From NCBI RefSeq assembly GCF_018446385.1, contig NC_055991.1, positions 116,169,794-116,233,793 of the forward strand: a stretch of DNA of 64,000 bases, read 5' to 3'. The notes beneath the pieces were generated by a model. That model was not told where the DNA came from, ran no database searches, and was given only the letters and a program-made list of their open reading frames with translations. Both the position numbers and the translations under genes were made by a program. Within the stretch, counting starts at the first letter, position 1; each line of letters begins with the position of its first letter. Below, in pieces: positions 23,834 through 34,868 of this stretch. This stretch comes from Zingiber officinale (Eukaryota > Streptophyta > Magnoliopsida > Zingiberales > Zingiberaceae).

Positions 23834-24052
23834 CTTTAAGGGAAATTCCTTGATTTTTATTAGTATTAAGGCTTCCAAGTTCCAACAACTTGACATAATC
23901 AACGATGAAGAAAGATTGATCATAGGTGACTGTTTCCGAGAGTTGAGACAATTCTATGCATGAAGAACAAGAGTTGGAAGAATCTATGCAAGTTGATTTA
24001 GGTAAGATCAGCTTCTCTACTTGAAACAAATTTTGCAAGGCAGGATTCAGTA

Positions 24053-26795
24053 TTATAAGAGGAAAAAACAAGAAATGGCTAACATACAGAACATGTGGCT
24101 CCATGGCCTGGCAAAATGTGCTTCAGAAATGCTTCCGGCAGGGCCTGAGGCAGGGGAAGAACCAGGGAAAGTTTGTGTTGTTTGTGGTCTGGAAGAGCTT
24201 GGAATTCGACCGCCTGCTTCGGCCGGAGATGGTGACGGACCGAGGTAAGAACCATGCAGTGTTGTGGTCGGTGGAGGTATGACTGGTGGTAACTGATGTC
24301 CCCCTGAATGAGATTTTTATAACATGAATGTGTTAATCGGTGCTTTGGGAAACATGACTTCCCACATTGAGGATTAACTAGTTACCTGGACATTGTGGTT
24401 GAAGAGTAGTAGTCAACCTGCATTGGAGAATTAATGCCCCTTCTCTGTTGAGAAAGAAATATCGAAATAAAATGTAAAAAAAAACGACTACTTACGAAGT
24501 GAAAATGGAACCATTTACAAAACCACCGTAGTCGCACGACGTGACATTGCAACCAGAGTTCGTCTGCTGGGAGGTAAAATTTCCGATTATAAGATTGCTA
24601 TTACCACATTGCATGCTCGAGCATGATACTGCTAGTGATGATGGTGTGCAGTACAAACTGCAAAATGTTTGGATGGTTTGAATGAAATAAAATGATCAAA
24701 CAGAAGGGGAAATGAAGGGAAAGTCTTTGCTTACTTGAGATTTCCCGGCCCACAACTGCACTGAATACAGTGACCAGCAGTAATGGCGTAGCTACCATTT
24801 GCCACAAGCAAACCAGAATCGTTGGCAAACTGCTGAAATGTCGATGTACAAGCTATATCAAGGTAAGAAGAAACAACCAAGTTTAGCAGCACCATCAAGA
24901 AAAAAGTGATAAAGAGATGAGAGTACTGAAAATTATAATTGGGATCAAGAATGTCTTCAAATCTTTGAAAATGAAGGTGTTATGAAAGATGAACAGATAT
25001 TACGGTGCCAAATGGACTTTTCAAATAAAAAACCAAGGAAAATCAATTTTGAAGTTTGATTTGGACAACGGCCTACTCTAGGTGAACAAACTGCAAAACA
25101 ATTCAATGAAAAAGTAGGAGAAAGACGACTTGGAGCTTGTTTAGACATTGAGTGAGTAAAAGAGAGAAAAGAAACAAAGAAAGGATAGAAGAGCGCTGTG
25201 AAATAATTAATCTATACTAATGCTAACGATTCCTGGGAAAGAAAATAAATACGTTTCAAAAATAAAAAATATATATAATGAAAATGCAGGGGCTGGCTGG
25301 ATAAACTCTATCTAATCCAACAAGGTTTAGCAACATGGAGAAAAAGTGATAAAGAGATGAGATTACTGAAAATTGTAATTGGGATCATGTAGTTAAGCCT
25401 TGGTTCAAGTGGTGAAAACAACAGATTAGCCTTTTTCTATTTTAGTGTTATATAAAGAGATTTTAATGGGTGGAGTAAGAATTTATTTTCTAAATACAAA
25501 TTAGATGATTTACATATCGTTATATGAAATCACTCTTAGAAAATAACACCAAAAGACAAAATTGATGCAAAAGCATTGCTCCTGAACTCTAATGGGGGCA
25601 TATTACTTGCTAAAACCCCAATGAGGTTATAAGTGAATTCAACCCCCATGTGCATTGATAAAATATTTTGTAAACCATACAAATGCAGCTCAAATTTTAT
25701 GGCAATTGAATTAAAAAAAAGTTAAGAAAAAGTTAACCGATAATTTCAAATGAAATTTTAGTTTTGGAGGACAGAAGGTCTATGAGACAGTTGGTCATAA
25801 CGCAAGTCTAGTGTATTAATTGTACACAATTTGCATACTCTAATCCTATGCCCTAAATACCTACCAAGAAAAGAAATTATTTGTTAAAGAAAGAACTCCT
25901 AAGAATCATAATTCCAAAACATAGAGATCGGATTATATTTGCCTTTTATCTTATTATAGAATTTATCCATTGTTTTCAAGGATTTTATCCTGAATTTTTA
26001 GCATGTCAATTCTGGTTTCTTCCTTATGCATTCCAATTAGAAACAAGGTAAATACTAGTGCTCGAATTATGTTGAGATTTTTATAATTTCAAGCAGGGCA
26101 GCAAGTTGGCATAATTGACAAAGTGTAAATCAAGTACCAGGCAGTGGAATTGCGAGAATATCGCCCGGGTGGATCGAAGGGTCCCCCATGGAGTTCACGT
26201 TCATGATGTCCGTCGCAGTGGTGGCGTAACGGGCGGCTATGGCGGCGACCGAGTCGCCCTTAAGGACGACGTAGGAGAGGTAGACGGCGGGGAGAAAGTT
26301 GTCGGTGGAGTTGAAGCAGACGCAGGGGAGCGGCACGACAAGGGTGCTTCCAGCGTCGAGGGCGGAGGGATCCTGGATGCCGTTAACATCCCGGATCTGG
26401 TCTACGGAGGTGAGTCCGGAGAAGACAGAGGCGACGACGGAGGCGAGGGTGTCGGCGGGGCGGAGGGTGTAGCGGGTGGAGACGGATCGGCGGATGCCGC
26501 CGGAGCAGGAGCAGGCGATGGGGACGCGGAGGAAGAGACCGGCGGGGAGGATGCGGTTGTCAACGTCGGGTAGGGAGAAGTCGATGGAGTTGGCGGCGAG
26601 AAGCGCGACGGTATCGACCTGGAAGAGGGCTGCGACCTCGGCGACCTTGAGGTCGGCGTAGAGGGAGTAGCCGAGGAGGGCGAGGCAGGAGTCTGAGGTA
26701 GAGCAGGGCTCGATGGTGGACTTAGCGATAGCCGATCCGTCGAGCAGAGCAAGGAGGGAGGAGATAAAAAAGAGGAGCAGAGACTTCTTCTCCAT
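24053..26795 (-). CDS. LysM-domain GPI-anchored protein (LYM/LYP pattern receptor)
   Basis: An extracellular plasma-membrane protein that binds peptidoglycan or chitin fragments and works with a LysM receptor kinase in immunity (rice LYP4/LYP6 and Arabidopsis LYM1/LYM3 type). Five exons on the minus strand join in phase to 406 residues: 26795-26138, 24852-24735, 24657-24496, 24417-24386 (a 32-base micro-exon) and 24303-24053. A signal peptide covers about residues 1-24. Three LysM modules follow, separated by Cys-x-Cys spacers (CSC near VPIACSC, CVC near VPLPCVC); the third contains LSYVVLKGDSVAAIAARY. Next come a Cys-rich segment (HCIQCSCGPGNL, VSCSSMQC, GCNVTSCDYGGFVNGS), a Pro/Ser/Thr-rich stalk and a hydrophobic end (MFCMLAISCFFLL) that fits a GPI signal. 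The length matches the family. The ligand cannot be told from the sequence. Confidence 0.93.
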
Positions 26796-28110
26796 TCTTG
26801 GATTCTAGATTCTTCTTCGAAGGCAACTGGGCAAGTGTTATGCCGCAGAGAGAGACAGAGAGAGGAAGAGGAAGCGTTCGTAACGTTAGGATTCGAACCA
26901 ACGGTCGAAAAAGAGAGAGAGAGATTGAGGGGGTGTAATCATGGGTATCGAATTCGATGATTTTTTTAGAGGAGGTTGGTGCCGGTGGGTGGGTGTCAGG
27001 CGTCGCTTAGTGAGTGGACTTAATATATATATTCTTATTATAAAGTTATAGGGTAAAAATTTAAATATTAAAATAAAAATTAAAAGCATGCCTACAAATC
27101 GAATGAGCGTTTCGAATTATGGCTGCTCTTAAAAAAAAACAAAATTCAAAAGAACACTTCCTTAAATATTTTTTCTCTAACGTATCTCTTATCTTAATGC
27201 GATTGTAGCATATAGACCATCAATTTTTCTATAAAATCTTTCAAATTTAAATCATCTATTTTTTTAATAAATTAAGATAATCATTTTTCATTACATATTA
27301 TACTATATTAATTATCTTAAAATTTTATTATATTTATTTTTCTCTCTCTCAAACTAAGTGATATTTTCATCTTTATGAAATGCATTTCATTTACTAAATT
27401 TAAAGAAGTACTATTATTCATAAAATCTAAATTAGAGAATGAATAAGATACCATGTAAAAAAAATTATATAAAATATAAAATTTAAGATAAATTATGTGT
27501 TTAAGAAAATTGACGTGGAGACTCTCCATAGTTATCGAAATATTATTTCTTATTTTTAATATTATTGTAGTTGCTATGACTATTTGTTAACAGAAATATT
27601 ATGTAATTAATATAATTATTTTCAAGTGATTTTGGTCCATTTAAAATAATTTTAATAAAATAATTTTAAATAAATTGATAAAGATATTTGTAATATAATA
27701 ATGTTTATAGTTTAGAATCTAGGATTAAAGATTTTAAATATTTAAGATTTAGTTACAACTAATATAAACAAAATTAATCATTTCATTTTAATTAAAATTA
27801 CTGATCACAAACACTATTATATCAAAATATTTTTATCAACTTAATTAAAATTACTTGAACTTTATTAAAATTGCTTTCAATTAGTTAAATTTACTTTAAA
27901 ATAGTTGTATCAACTATTTAGATAGCAGCTGTTGTATAGTTAAATCTTAAATCCTACATAAATCTTAAATCTTAAATCTTAAAATAAAAAACTCTAAATA
28001 TTATTATATGAAAAATACTATTTAACAACTTAGTAAAAAAAATAAACTTTATCAAAATCGCTTCAAATAAATTAGAAACACTTTAAAACAGTTATATTGC
28101 TTAATAGCTT
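26796..28110. other. LysM gene 5' flank and AT-rich spacer
   Basis: Upstream of the LysM start codon a leader-like GA-rich stretch runs to about 26930. A TATATATATT run at 27021-27032 could act as TATA box on the minus strand, though it is about 230 bases away. From 27060 to 28110 the DNA is very AT-rich with no gene recognised. Confidence 0.45.
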
Positions 28111-28114
28111 TTAC

Positions 28115-28740
28115 ATGTTGATGCGGCCCAAGTGAACTTAGTCAGATGGTCGCCCAACCATGACTCTGCACTTTAGACCAATGCCCTCTACGAAAATAGA
28201 ATTTCATCAAGCCCTGACCTCCTCTCCCTGTGTGACCATAGTGGCTCCGGGATGATGGTCGAGGAGACTCTTTCTGAACTTAACCTCCTACAACCTTTGG
28301 CGCAAAAGAGACCCCTGCCTATTAGGAAAATGGCATCAAGCTAATGATCGGACAACGCTAGGAGTATGAACCAATGGTTATTGCCCCTAGTGTAACGTCC
28401 CGCTTATGCATTTGGCCAGCGGACGATGCTTTGCCCATGCAGTCATCCACATGATCCGCTTAGGGCTTTGAGTCGTGGTACTGGTCTATGTGAACCTCTT
28501 ACCTTCGAGGCTATATAAGATTTCGTGAAGGTAAGTAGAGGTATGATTTTCTTCTCTCATGCAATGACAACTCTCTTTGTCTTCTTCAAGCTCTTTCACT
28601 CTCTTGTGCATATACACGAGCCTCACACTTCATCCCCTCATTGACTTGACAAGGGGGCATGTTGGCAATGCTGGTCCCCGCCTTACAAGCTTTGATTCAT
28701 AAGTTACTAGGAGCGGCCCCATTGAAGAACCGATATAATT
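28115..28740 (+). mobile_element. Decayed LTR-like fragment
   Basis: Starts TGATGCGGCC, has CTATATAAGA at 28511-28520 where an LTR promoter would sit, and then TTGACTTGACAAGGGGGC, which echoes the TGACTTGAGCGTCGGAGGG leader of elements A and B. There is no coding region and no clear ends. It is probably an old Tat-type gypsy LTR; treat as a fossil. Confidence 0.35.
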
Positions 28741-28876
28741 GACCGTAGTTTCAAAGGAAAATGAGGAACCCAAATGAGTGAAGGAGAACACCATCACATA
28801 TTATAGCAACTAGTCATAGCTACTATAATAGCGCTAGATGTAATGAACAATGTCTAGGATTATAGGCACATGGGAG

Positions 28877-29244
28877 TAGGGGTGTCAAAAATGAACCCGA
28901 CCCGACGACCCAACTCGAGTCGACCCGAAAAAAGTCAGGTTCGGGTTGGGCATTTTCGAGTTCGAGTTGAAGGGTTGGAGAGTTAAAAAATTTCGGGTTG
29001 GGTCGGGTCGAGTTCGGGTTGACCCGGGTTGACTTAAATATAGAGTTTGTGGGTTTTTTGGGGTTAAATCACATTTTATTTTAAAAATTTAGATGTTTTT
29101 ATGTATATTAATATCATGTTTGTATGATAATGATGGAGTATTGAGATAAAAGTGAAGAATTATAGAAAAAATAGCCCAAAAAAATCATTTTGAATCGAAT
29201 TTTCGAGTTATATGGGTCGGGTTCGGGTTGATCGGATTGGTCGG
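28877..29244. mobile_element. Left part of a hAT-like element, cut by gypsy element A
   Basis: Begins TAGGGGTGTCAAAAATGAACC, a start common to plant hAT-type non-autonomous elements, followed by CCCGACCCGA / TCGGGTTGGG words in both directions that form sub-terminal inverted repeats. The sequence runs up to the left LTR of A. The right end with the matching inverted repeat was not found in the window. Confidence 0.5.
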
Positions 29245-30038
29245 TGATCCGGCGATAAGGCCAGGGGGCCCTCATGGGCAAAGGGTCAACGACACGTAGG
29301 AGTCAAGAGTCAGAAGGGCCAGGTTAGCCGGCCGAACGGGTCAAACGGGTCCGAGCGGAATCAAAGATAACCCGATGGGGAGTCGGGTTTCCGACGCTCA
29401 TGGTGAACAAGGTCGCTAGGGCGAGCGGGTGGCCCGCTCAGCCGAGACATAAAGCAGCAATGTGAAGGAATAGTCTCAGCCGAGCACACGACCAGGAATA
29501 TCCCGAGCGGACCAGTACCTGCGTCTGGTCGACGTGATGGGACTGCCGAGCGACTGGACGCTCGACGTGGGGAGAGAAGAGACAAAAGGACAAAGGAACA
29601 TTCTCTGACAACAAGCATATTCGAAGAACAAGCCATGCACAGAAGCCCATGACGGAAGGTTCTACTGTCCCATCAGAGAGGTGCTCGGACTGTAGCGGTA
29701 TGGTGTCAGGCAAGCTCATCTGGCAAGCCCATACTGAGGTATGGTGAGAGGACACGTGTATGCCTCGGTATGTGTGCACAAGCCTCCTCACAGCTCTATA
29801 TAAGGGTCCTCATACTTCGTCGGAGGTACGCACAACACAATCTTCGATCCTTGGAGCCACCTTCTTGTTTTCCCCTTGCCTGACTTGAGCGTCGGAGGGT
29901 CGTCGCCGGGAACCCCTTCCCGGCTCGACTTCTTTGTAGGTTCGCCGGAGCTCTATACGGTCAGTCAGAGAGCCACGTCATCGGCTTGGAGAGCGCTACG
30001 TGCCCAACGTCCATCGATTCAGCGTTCGGACAGGATCA
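29245..30038 (+). repeat. Left LTR of gypsy element A
   Basis: Begins TGATCCGGCG and ends GGACAGGATCA. The promoter TATA (CTATATAAGG) lies at 29795-29804, and an 18-base hairpin (29906-29923) sits in the expected leader. The partner copy is 53831-54467. Confidence 0.9.
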
Positions 30039-30083
30039 AATTGGCGCCGTCTGTGGAAACGCTCTTGTATCCGATCAGAAGCA

Positions 30084-31180
30084 ATGGACGAAGCTGGACG
30101 ACCGCACTCGGTGATGCTCTCCACAGAGGAGCTCGACGCTCTGATCGAGACAAGAGCAGCTAAGCTTGTGGAACAAAAACAGAAGGCACAAGCCGAGCGG
30201 ATGGAGCAACAAGCGACGTCCGCATCGGGAGGCCGAGCGAAATCACCCGCTGCCACGGTTCCGTTTCATCGGGCCCTATTCCGTACGCCTCCTGAAGCCG
30301 CAGCAGTCAATCGTGATCGAGGATCTTCATCAGACGAAGTGCCAATACGAGACAACAGAAAAGGCAAGGCCCCCCGAGCGGACACCTCCCCCGAGCGGAT
30401 CAACCGTCAATTCTCGGAGGTCATCTTGCAGGACCCTCTGCCAAAGCACTATGTGCCCCCGGCGATCGGTGAATACAATGAAACCACCGACCCGGACGAT
30501 TACCTAGGTAAGTTCAACAACACAACCACCCTTCATCAATACACAGATGGAGTAAAGTGTCGAGTGTTCCTTACCACCCTCTCGGGATCGGCGCAACGGT
30601 GGTTTCGAAGGCTGCCAGACGGATCCATCACAAGTTTCAAGAACTTCCACACGGCCTTCCTCCACCACTTTGCAAGCAGTCGGCATTATCAGAAGACCAG
30701 TGTCAGCCTATTCGCCATTAAGCAGGAGCCCAGGGAGCCGCTCAGAGCGTACATCCAAAGGTTCAACCGAGTAGCCATTGATATTCCAACGGCCACCTCA
30801 GAAACGATGATGAATGCGTTCACGCAGGGCCTCGTGGACGGTGACTTCTTCCGTTCGCTCATTCGGAAGCCGCCCTGAGACTACGATCATATGTTGCACC
30901 GGGCCAACGAATACATCAATGTGGAGGAAGCCCAGGCGGCCCGACGAAAAGAAGTTTCAACTGAGCGGTCAACCCCTGCCGAGTGGAAGCCTCACACTGC
31001 TCATCAACTGCCCAGAGGACCGCGAGCTGAAGCAGCCCGCCCACAACAATAGGCAAGATCCCACGTCATTCAAGAAGTATCTGCCGAGCGGCCCAAACCA
31101 AAAAAGAAGGTATGGACCCCAATGTTTTTCTTATTCCACCGGACGGACACGCATAATACAAGAGATTGTCGGAGTCTTCC
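30084..31180 (+). pseudogene. gag region of element A
   Basis: Fossil capsid region of a Tat-type gypsy element. The retrotransposon gag domain is recognised by GSAQRWFRRLPDGSI and the following helical segment, and the zinc-knuckle variant of this lineage (Cys-x2-His-x4-His-x4-Cys) near the end is cleaner in element B. It aligns along its length with the gag of element B. Confidence 0.8.
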
Positions 31181-31559
31181 CCTGATCGCCCACCCCGTGC
31201 CCCGGGGTGGCCACCGTCGATCACCATCATCCGATAGGAGACAACGACATCATGAGGCCGATCGGCGGATACCCGACAGGCGACAGCATCAGTCTCCCGA
31301 ACGACATTACCCTCAAAGGCACGAGGACAATCCCCGGGTGTCTAGGGAGCGGCCTAGGCCGTCCGCTCGGGAAGAAGAAAACAGAAGTAACACTTCCCGA
31401 GGCGAAATCAACATCATTGCTGGCGGGCCGACCGGAGGCGACTCCAACAGAGCAAGGAAGGCGAGCGTCAGGCAGCTTCAGATCCATGCGGTCGGCTGCA
31501 GCCAAGAACGGGCGAGCGGTCCCGAAATCAGTTTCGGGCCCAGAGACTTGGAAGGAGTC

Positions 31560-31978
31560 GAAGTGCCACATGACGACGCTCTCCTCATCAAAGCGGTAAT
31601 AGCTAACTATACTATTCACCGTGTTTTCATCGATACAGGAAGCTCGGTCAATATTATATTCAAGAAGGCCTTCGACCAACTGCAAATAGATCGAGCCGAG
31701 CTGCTGCCCATGACAACCCCCTTCTACGGGTTTACGGGTAATGAAGTTCTGCCGGTCGGACAAGTCCGACTGGCTATTTCGCTAGGAGAGGAGCCGCTCA
31801 GAAGGACAAGGACTGCCAACTTCGTCGTGGTCGACTCTCCTTCAGCATACAACATCATCTTGGGGCGACCGGCGCTCAGCGAGTTCCGAGCAGCCGTCTC
31901 CACCTTCCACCAGAAAATCAAGTTCCCGGTGGAGGATAAAGTAGGAGAAGTACGAGGAGACCAGCTGGCGGCTCGGTG
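31560..31978 (+). pseudogene. Protease region of element A
   Basis: Retropepsin-type aspartic protease recognised by FIDTGSSVNIIF and by the later hydrophobic block NIILGRPAL. The region runs into the RT linker, where element B is inserted. Confidence 0.8.
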
Positions 31979-32140
31979 ATGCTACATCGAGATGGTCCGA
32001 GCAGAAGCTAACTCCGCTCGGAAAACGCCACGGATCGAGGTGAACGCCATAATCGAAAAACCACCCTCTTTGGTTTATGAAGAAAAAGAGGAAGTGCAGA
32101 TTCACCCGACCCGACCGGAAGCAACCACTTTCATCGCGGC

Positions 32141-32986
32141 TGATCCGACGGTAAGAACAGGGGACCCCCGTTCTGAGGAGTCAACACCACGTGGAAGTCA
32201 AAGTGCCAGGTGGTCGATAGTAGGGGGATGAACCGACCGGACACTCGAGAAAAGGTTGGATCAATAGGCCGACCGGATAAGGGTTGGCCGACCGGCCGAC
32301 CGACCGGTGTCCAACTAATAGCAAAAGGTGCCCCGGAGGGAGTCGGGGCTCCGGCGCTCATGGAATAGGATCGTAGGGCCGAGCGGAGGGCAAGCTCGGC
32401 CGAAGACATAAGGTAGCATACTGCTAACAGTCTCCACAAAGCACATTACCGAGAATCTCCCAAGTATATCACTATATATGTCCGGTCAGACGTAAGGCGG
32501 AGGCTGGCCGGCCGGACGCCCGGCAGGGAGTAAGGGGAAAAGGACAGGGGGCATCTTTTTCTGACAGTGGGCATGTTCTACGTTCAGGCCATACTCAAGA
32601 TCCTATGACAGAAGGATCCGCTGTCCCATCAGAGACGTGCTCAAACTGTAGCAGTATGGTGTCAGGTAAGCTCCTCTGACAAGCCCACAATACGGTATGG
32701 GGAAGGACACGTGTACACCTCGGTATGTGTACACTCGCTTCTCCACAGCCCTATATAAAGGCCCTCACCCTTCGCCTGAGGTACGCGTTCTTGGATTTTG
32801 GGAGCCACTTCTTCGTTGTTCGCTTACCTGACTTGAGCGTCGGAGGGTCGTCGCCGGGAACCCCTTCCCGGCCCGACTTCTGTGCAGGATCACCGGAGGT
32901 CCGTGCGGACAGTCAGGAGATCTACGTCAGCCGTTAGAGAGCGCCACGTTCCCAGCGTCCGTTGATTCAGCTTTCGGACAGGATCA
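32141..32986 (+). repeat. Left LTR of gypsy element B
   Basis: TATA box CTATATAAAG near 32752-32761; the same leader hairpin as in A at 32854-32871. The pair with 46169-47013 defines the element. Confidence 0.92.
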
Positions 32987-33031
32987 ATTTGGCGCCGTCT
33001 ATGGGAACGCTCCTGCATCCGATCGGAAGCA

Positions 33032-34140
33032 ATGGACGAAGCTGGACGACAACACTCAGTGATGCTCTCCACAGAGGAGCTCGATGCTTTGATTAAAACA
33101 AGAGCCGCCAAACTTATGGAACAGAGACAAAAGTCACAAGCCGAGCGGGCGGAGCAGCAAGCAACATCAGCATCAGGCGGCCGAGCGGAAGCACCGCAGG
33201 CCACAGTTGCATTCCATCAGACCCTATTCCTCACTCCTGAAGCCGCAGCAACTAATCGTGATCGAGGATCTTCTTCGGATGAAATGCCAAGACGAGACAA
33301 CAAAAAAGGGAAAGTCCCCCGAGCGGACGCCTCTCCCGAGTGGATCAATCGTCAATTTTCAGAGGCTATTCTACGAGACCCCCTGCCCAAGCATTATGTG
33401 CCTCCAGCGATCAGTGAATACAACGGAACCATCGATCCGGATGATCATTTAGGTAAGTTCGACAACATGGCTACTCTTCATCAGTACACAGACGGGGTGA
33501 AGTGTCGAGTTTTTCTTACCACCCTCTCGGGATCGGCTCAACGGTGGTTTTGGAGGTTGCCGGACGGATCTATCTCAAGTTTCAAGGACTTCCGAACGGC
33601 CTTCCTTCACCACTTTGCTAGCAGTCGGCGCTATCAGAAGACTAGTGTTAGTCTGTTCGCCATCAAACAAGAAGCCCACAAATCGCTTCGAGCCTATATC
33701 CAGCGGTTCAACAAGGTAGCTATGGATATCCCTACGGCCACCTCGGAAACCATGATGAACGCCTTCACACAAGGCCTTGTGGACGGGGACTTCTTCCGCT
33801 CGCTCATTCGGAAGCCGCCCCGAGACTACGACGATATGCTACACCGGGCCAACGAATACATCAACGTGGAGGAAGCCCAAGCGGCCCGAAGAAAAGAAAC
33901 TCCGACCGAGCAGGCTCCCCCCCCGAACGGAAGCCGCACACCGCTCATCAGCCGCCGAGAGGACCGAGGGCCGAAGCAATCCGCTCCCCCCATGCTAGGA
34001 CCCACGTCCAAGAAGTAGCAGCCGAGCGGCCCAAGCCAAAAAAGAAGTGGACCCCCATGTTCTGCTCATTCCACCGGACGGACACGCACAACACCAGAGA
34101 TTGTCGGAGTCTTCCCTTGATCGCTCATCCCGTTCCCCGG
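33032..34140 (+). pseudogene. gag region of element B
   Basis: Starts MDEAGRQHSVMLSTEELDAL and carries the same gag domain as element A (GSAQRWFWRLPDGSI). The zinc-knuckle variant FCSFHRTDTHNTRDC follows near 34057-34100. Fossil gene. Confidence 0.82.
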
Positions 34141-34459
34141 GGTGGCGGCCGCCGATCTCCATCATCCGACAGGCGACAGAGAACTCACGGAGCCGATCGG
34201 ACTATATCTGACCGCCAGCAAAGACAAACCCCCGAACGACAGCGTACTCCTAGGCGTGAAGACAATCCTCGGATATCTAGGGAGCGGTCCCGACCATCCG
34301 CTCGGGAAGAAGAGAATAGAAACAACACTTCCCGAGGTGAAATCAACATTATTGCTGGCGGGCCGACCGGAGGCGACTCTAACCGAGCAAGGAAGGCGAG
34401 CGTCCGGCAGCTCCAGATCCATGCGGTCGGCTGCAGCCAGGAACGGGCAAGCGGACCTG

Positions 34460-34857
34460 AAATCAGTTTCGGGCCCAGGGACTTGGAAGGAGTTGAAGTT
34501 CCCCACGAAGACGCTCTTCTCATTAAAGCAGTAATAGCCAATTACACTATACACCGCGTTTTTATTGACACAGGAAGCTCGGTCAACATCATGTTTAAAA
34601 AGTCCTTCGAGCAACTACAAATTGACCGAGCCGAGCTGCTGCCCATGACAACCCCCCTTTACGGGTTTACGGGCAATGAAGTTCAGCCGGTCGGACAAAT
34701 CCGGCTGGCCATATTGCTGGTAGAGGAGCCACTCAGAAGGACGCGGACTGCAAACTTTGTCATCGTGGATTCTCCGTCGGCGTACAATGTCATATTGGGA
34801 CGACCGACTCTAAGTGAATTCCGAGCAGCCGTCTCCACCAGAAAATCAAGTTCCTAG
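34460..34857 (+). pseudogene. Protease region of element B
   Basis: Aspartic protease with FIDTGSSVNIMF and VILGRPTL, parallel to the protease of element A. Confidence 0.8.
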
Positions 34858-34868
34858 TAGAAGACAAG

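Noticed and set aside
26115-26573. A 152-residue Gly/Asp/Val-rich open frame
   Set aside because: It is the reverse strand of LysM exon 1; the LysM reading has clear domains and in-phase exons.
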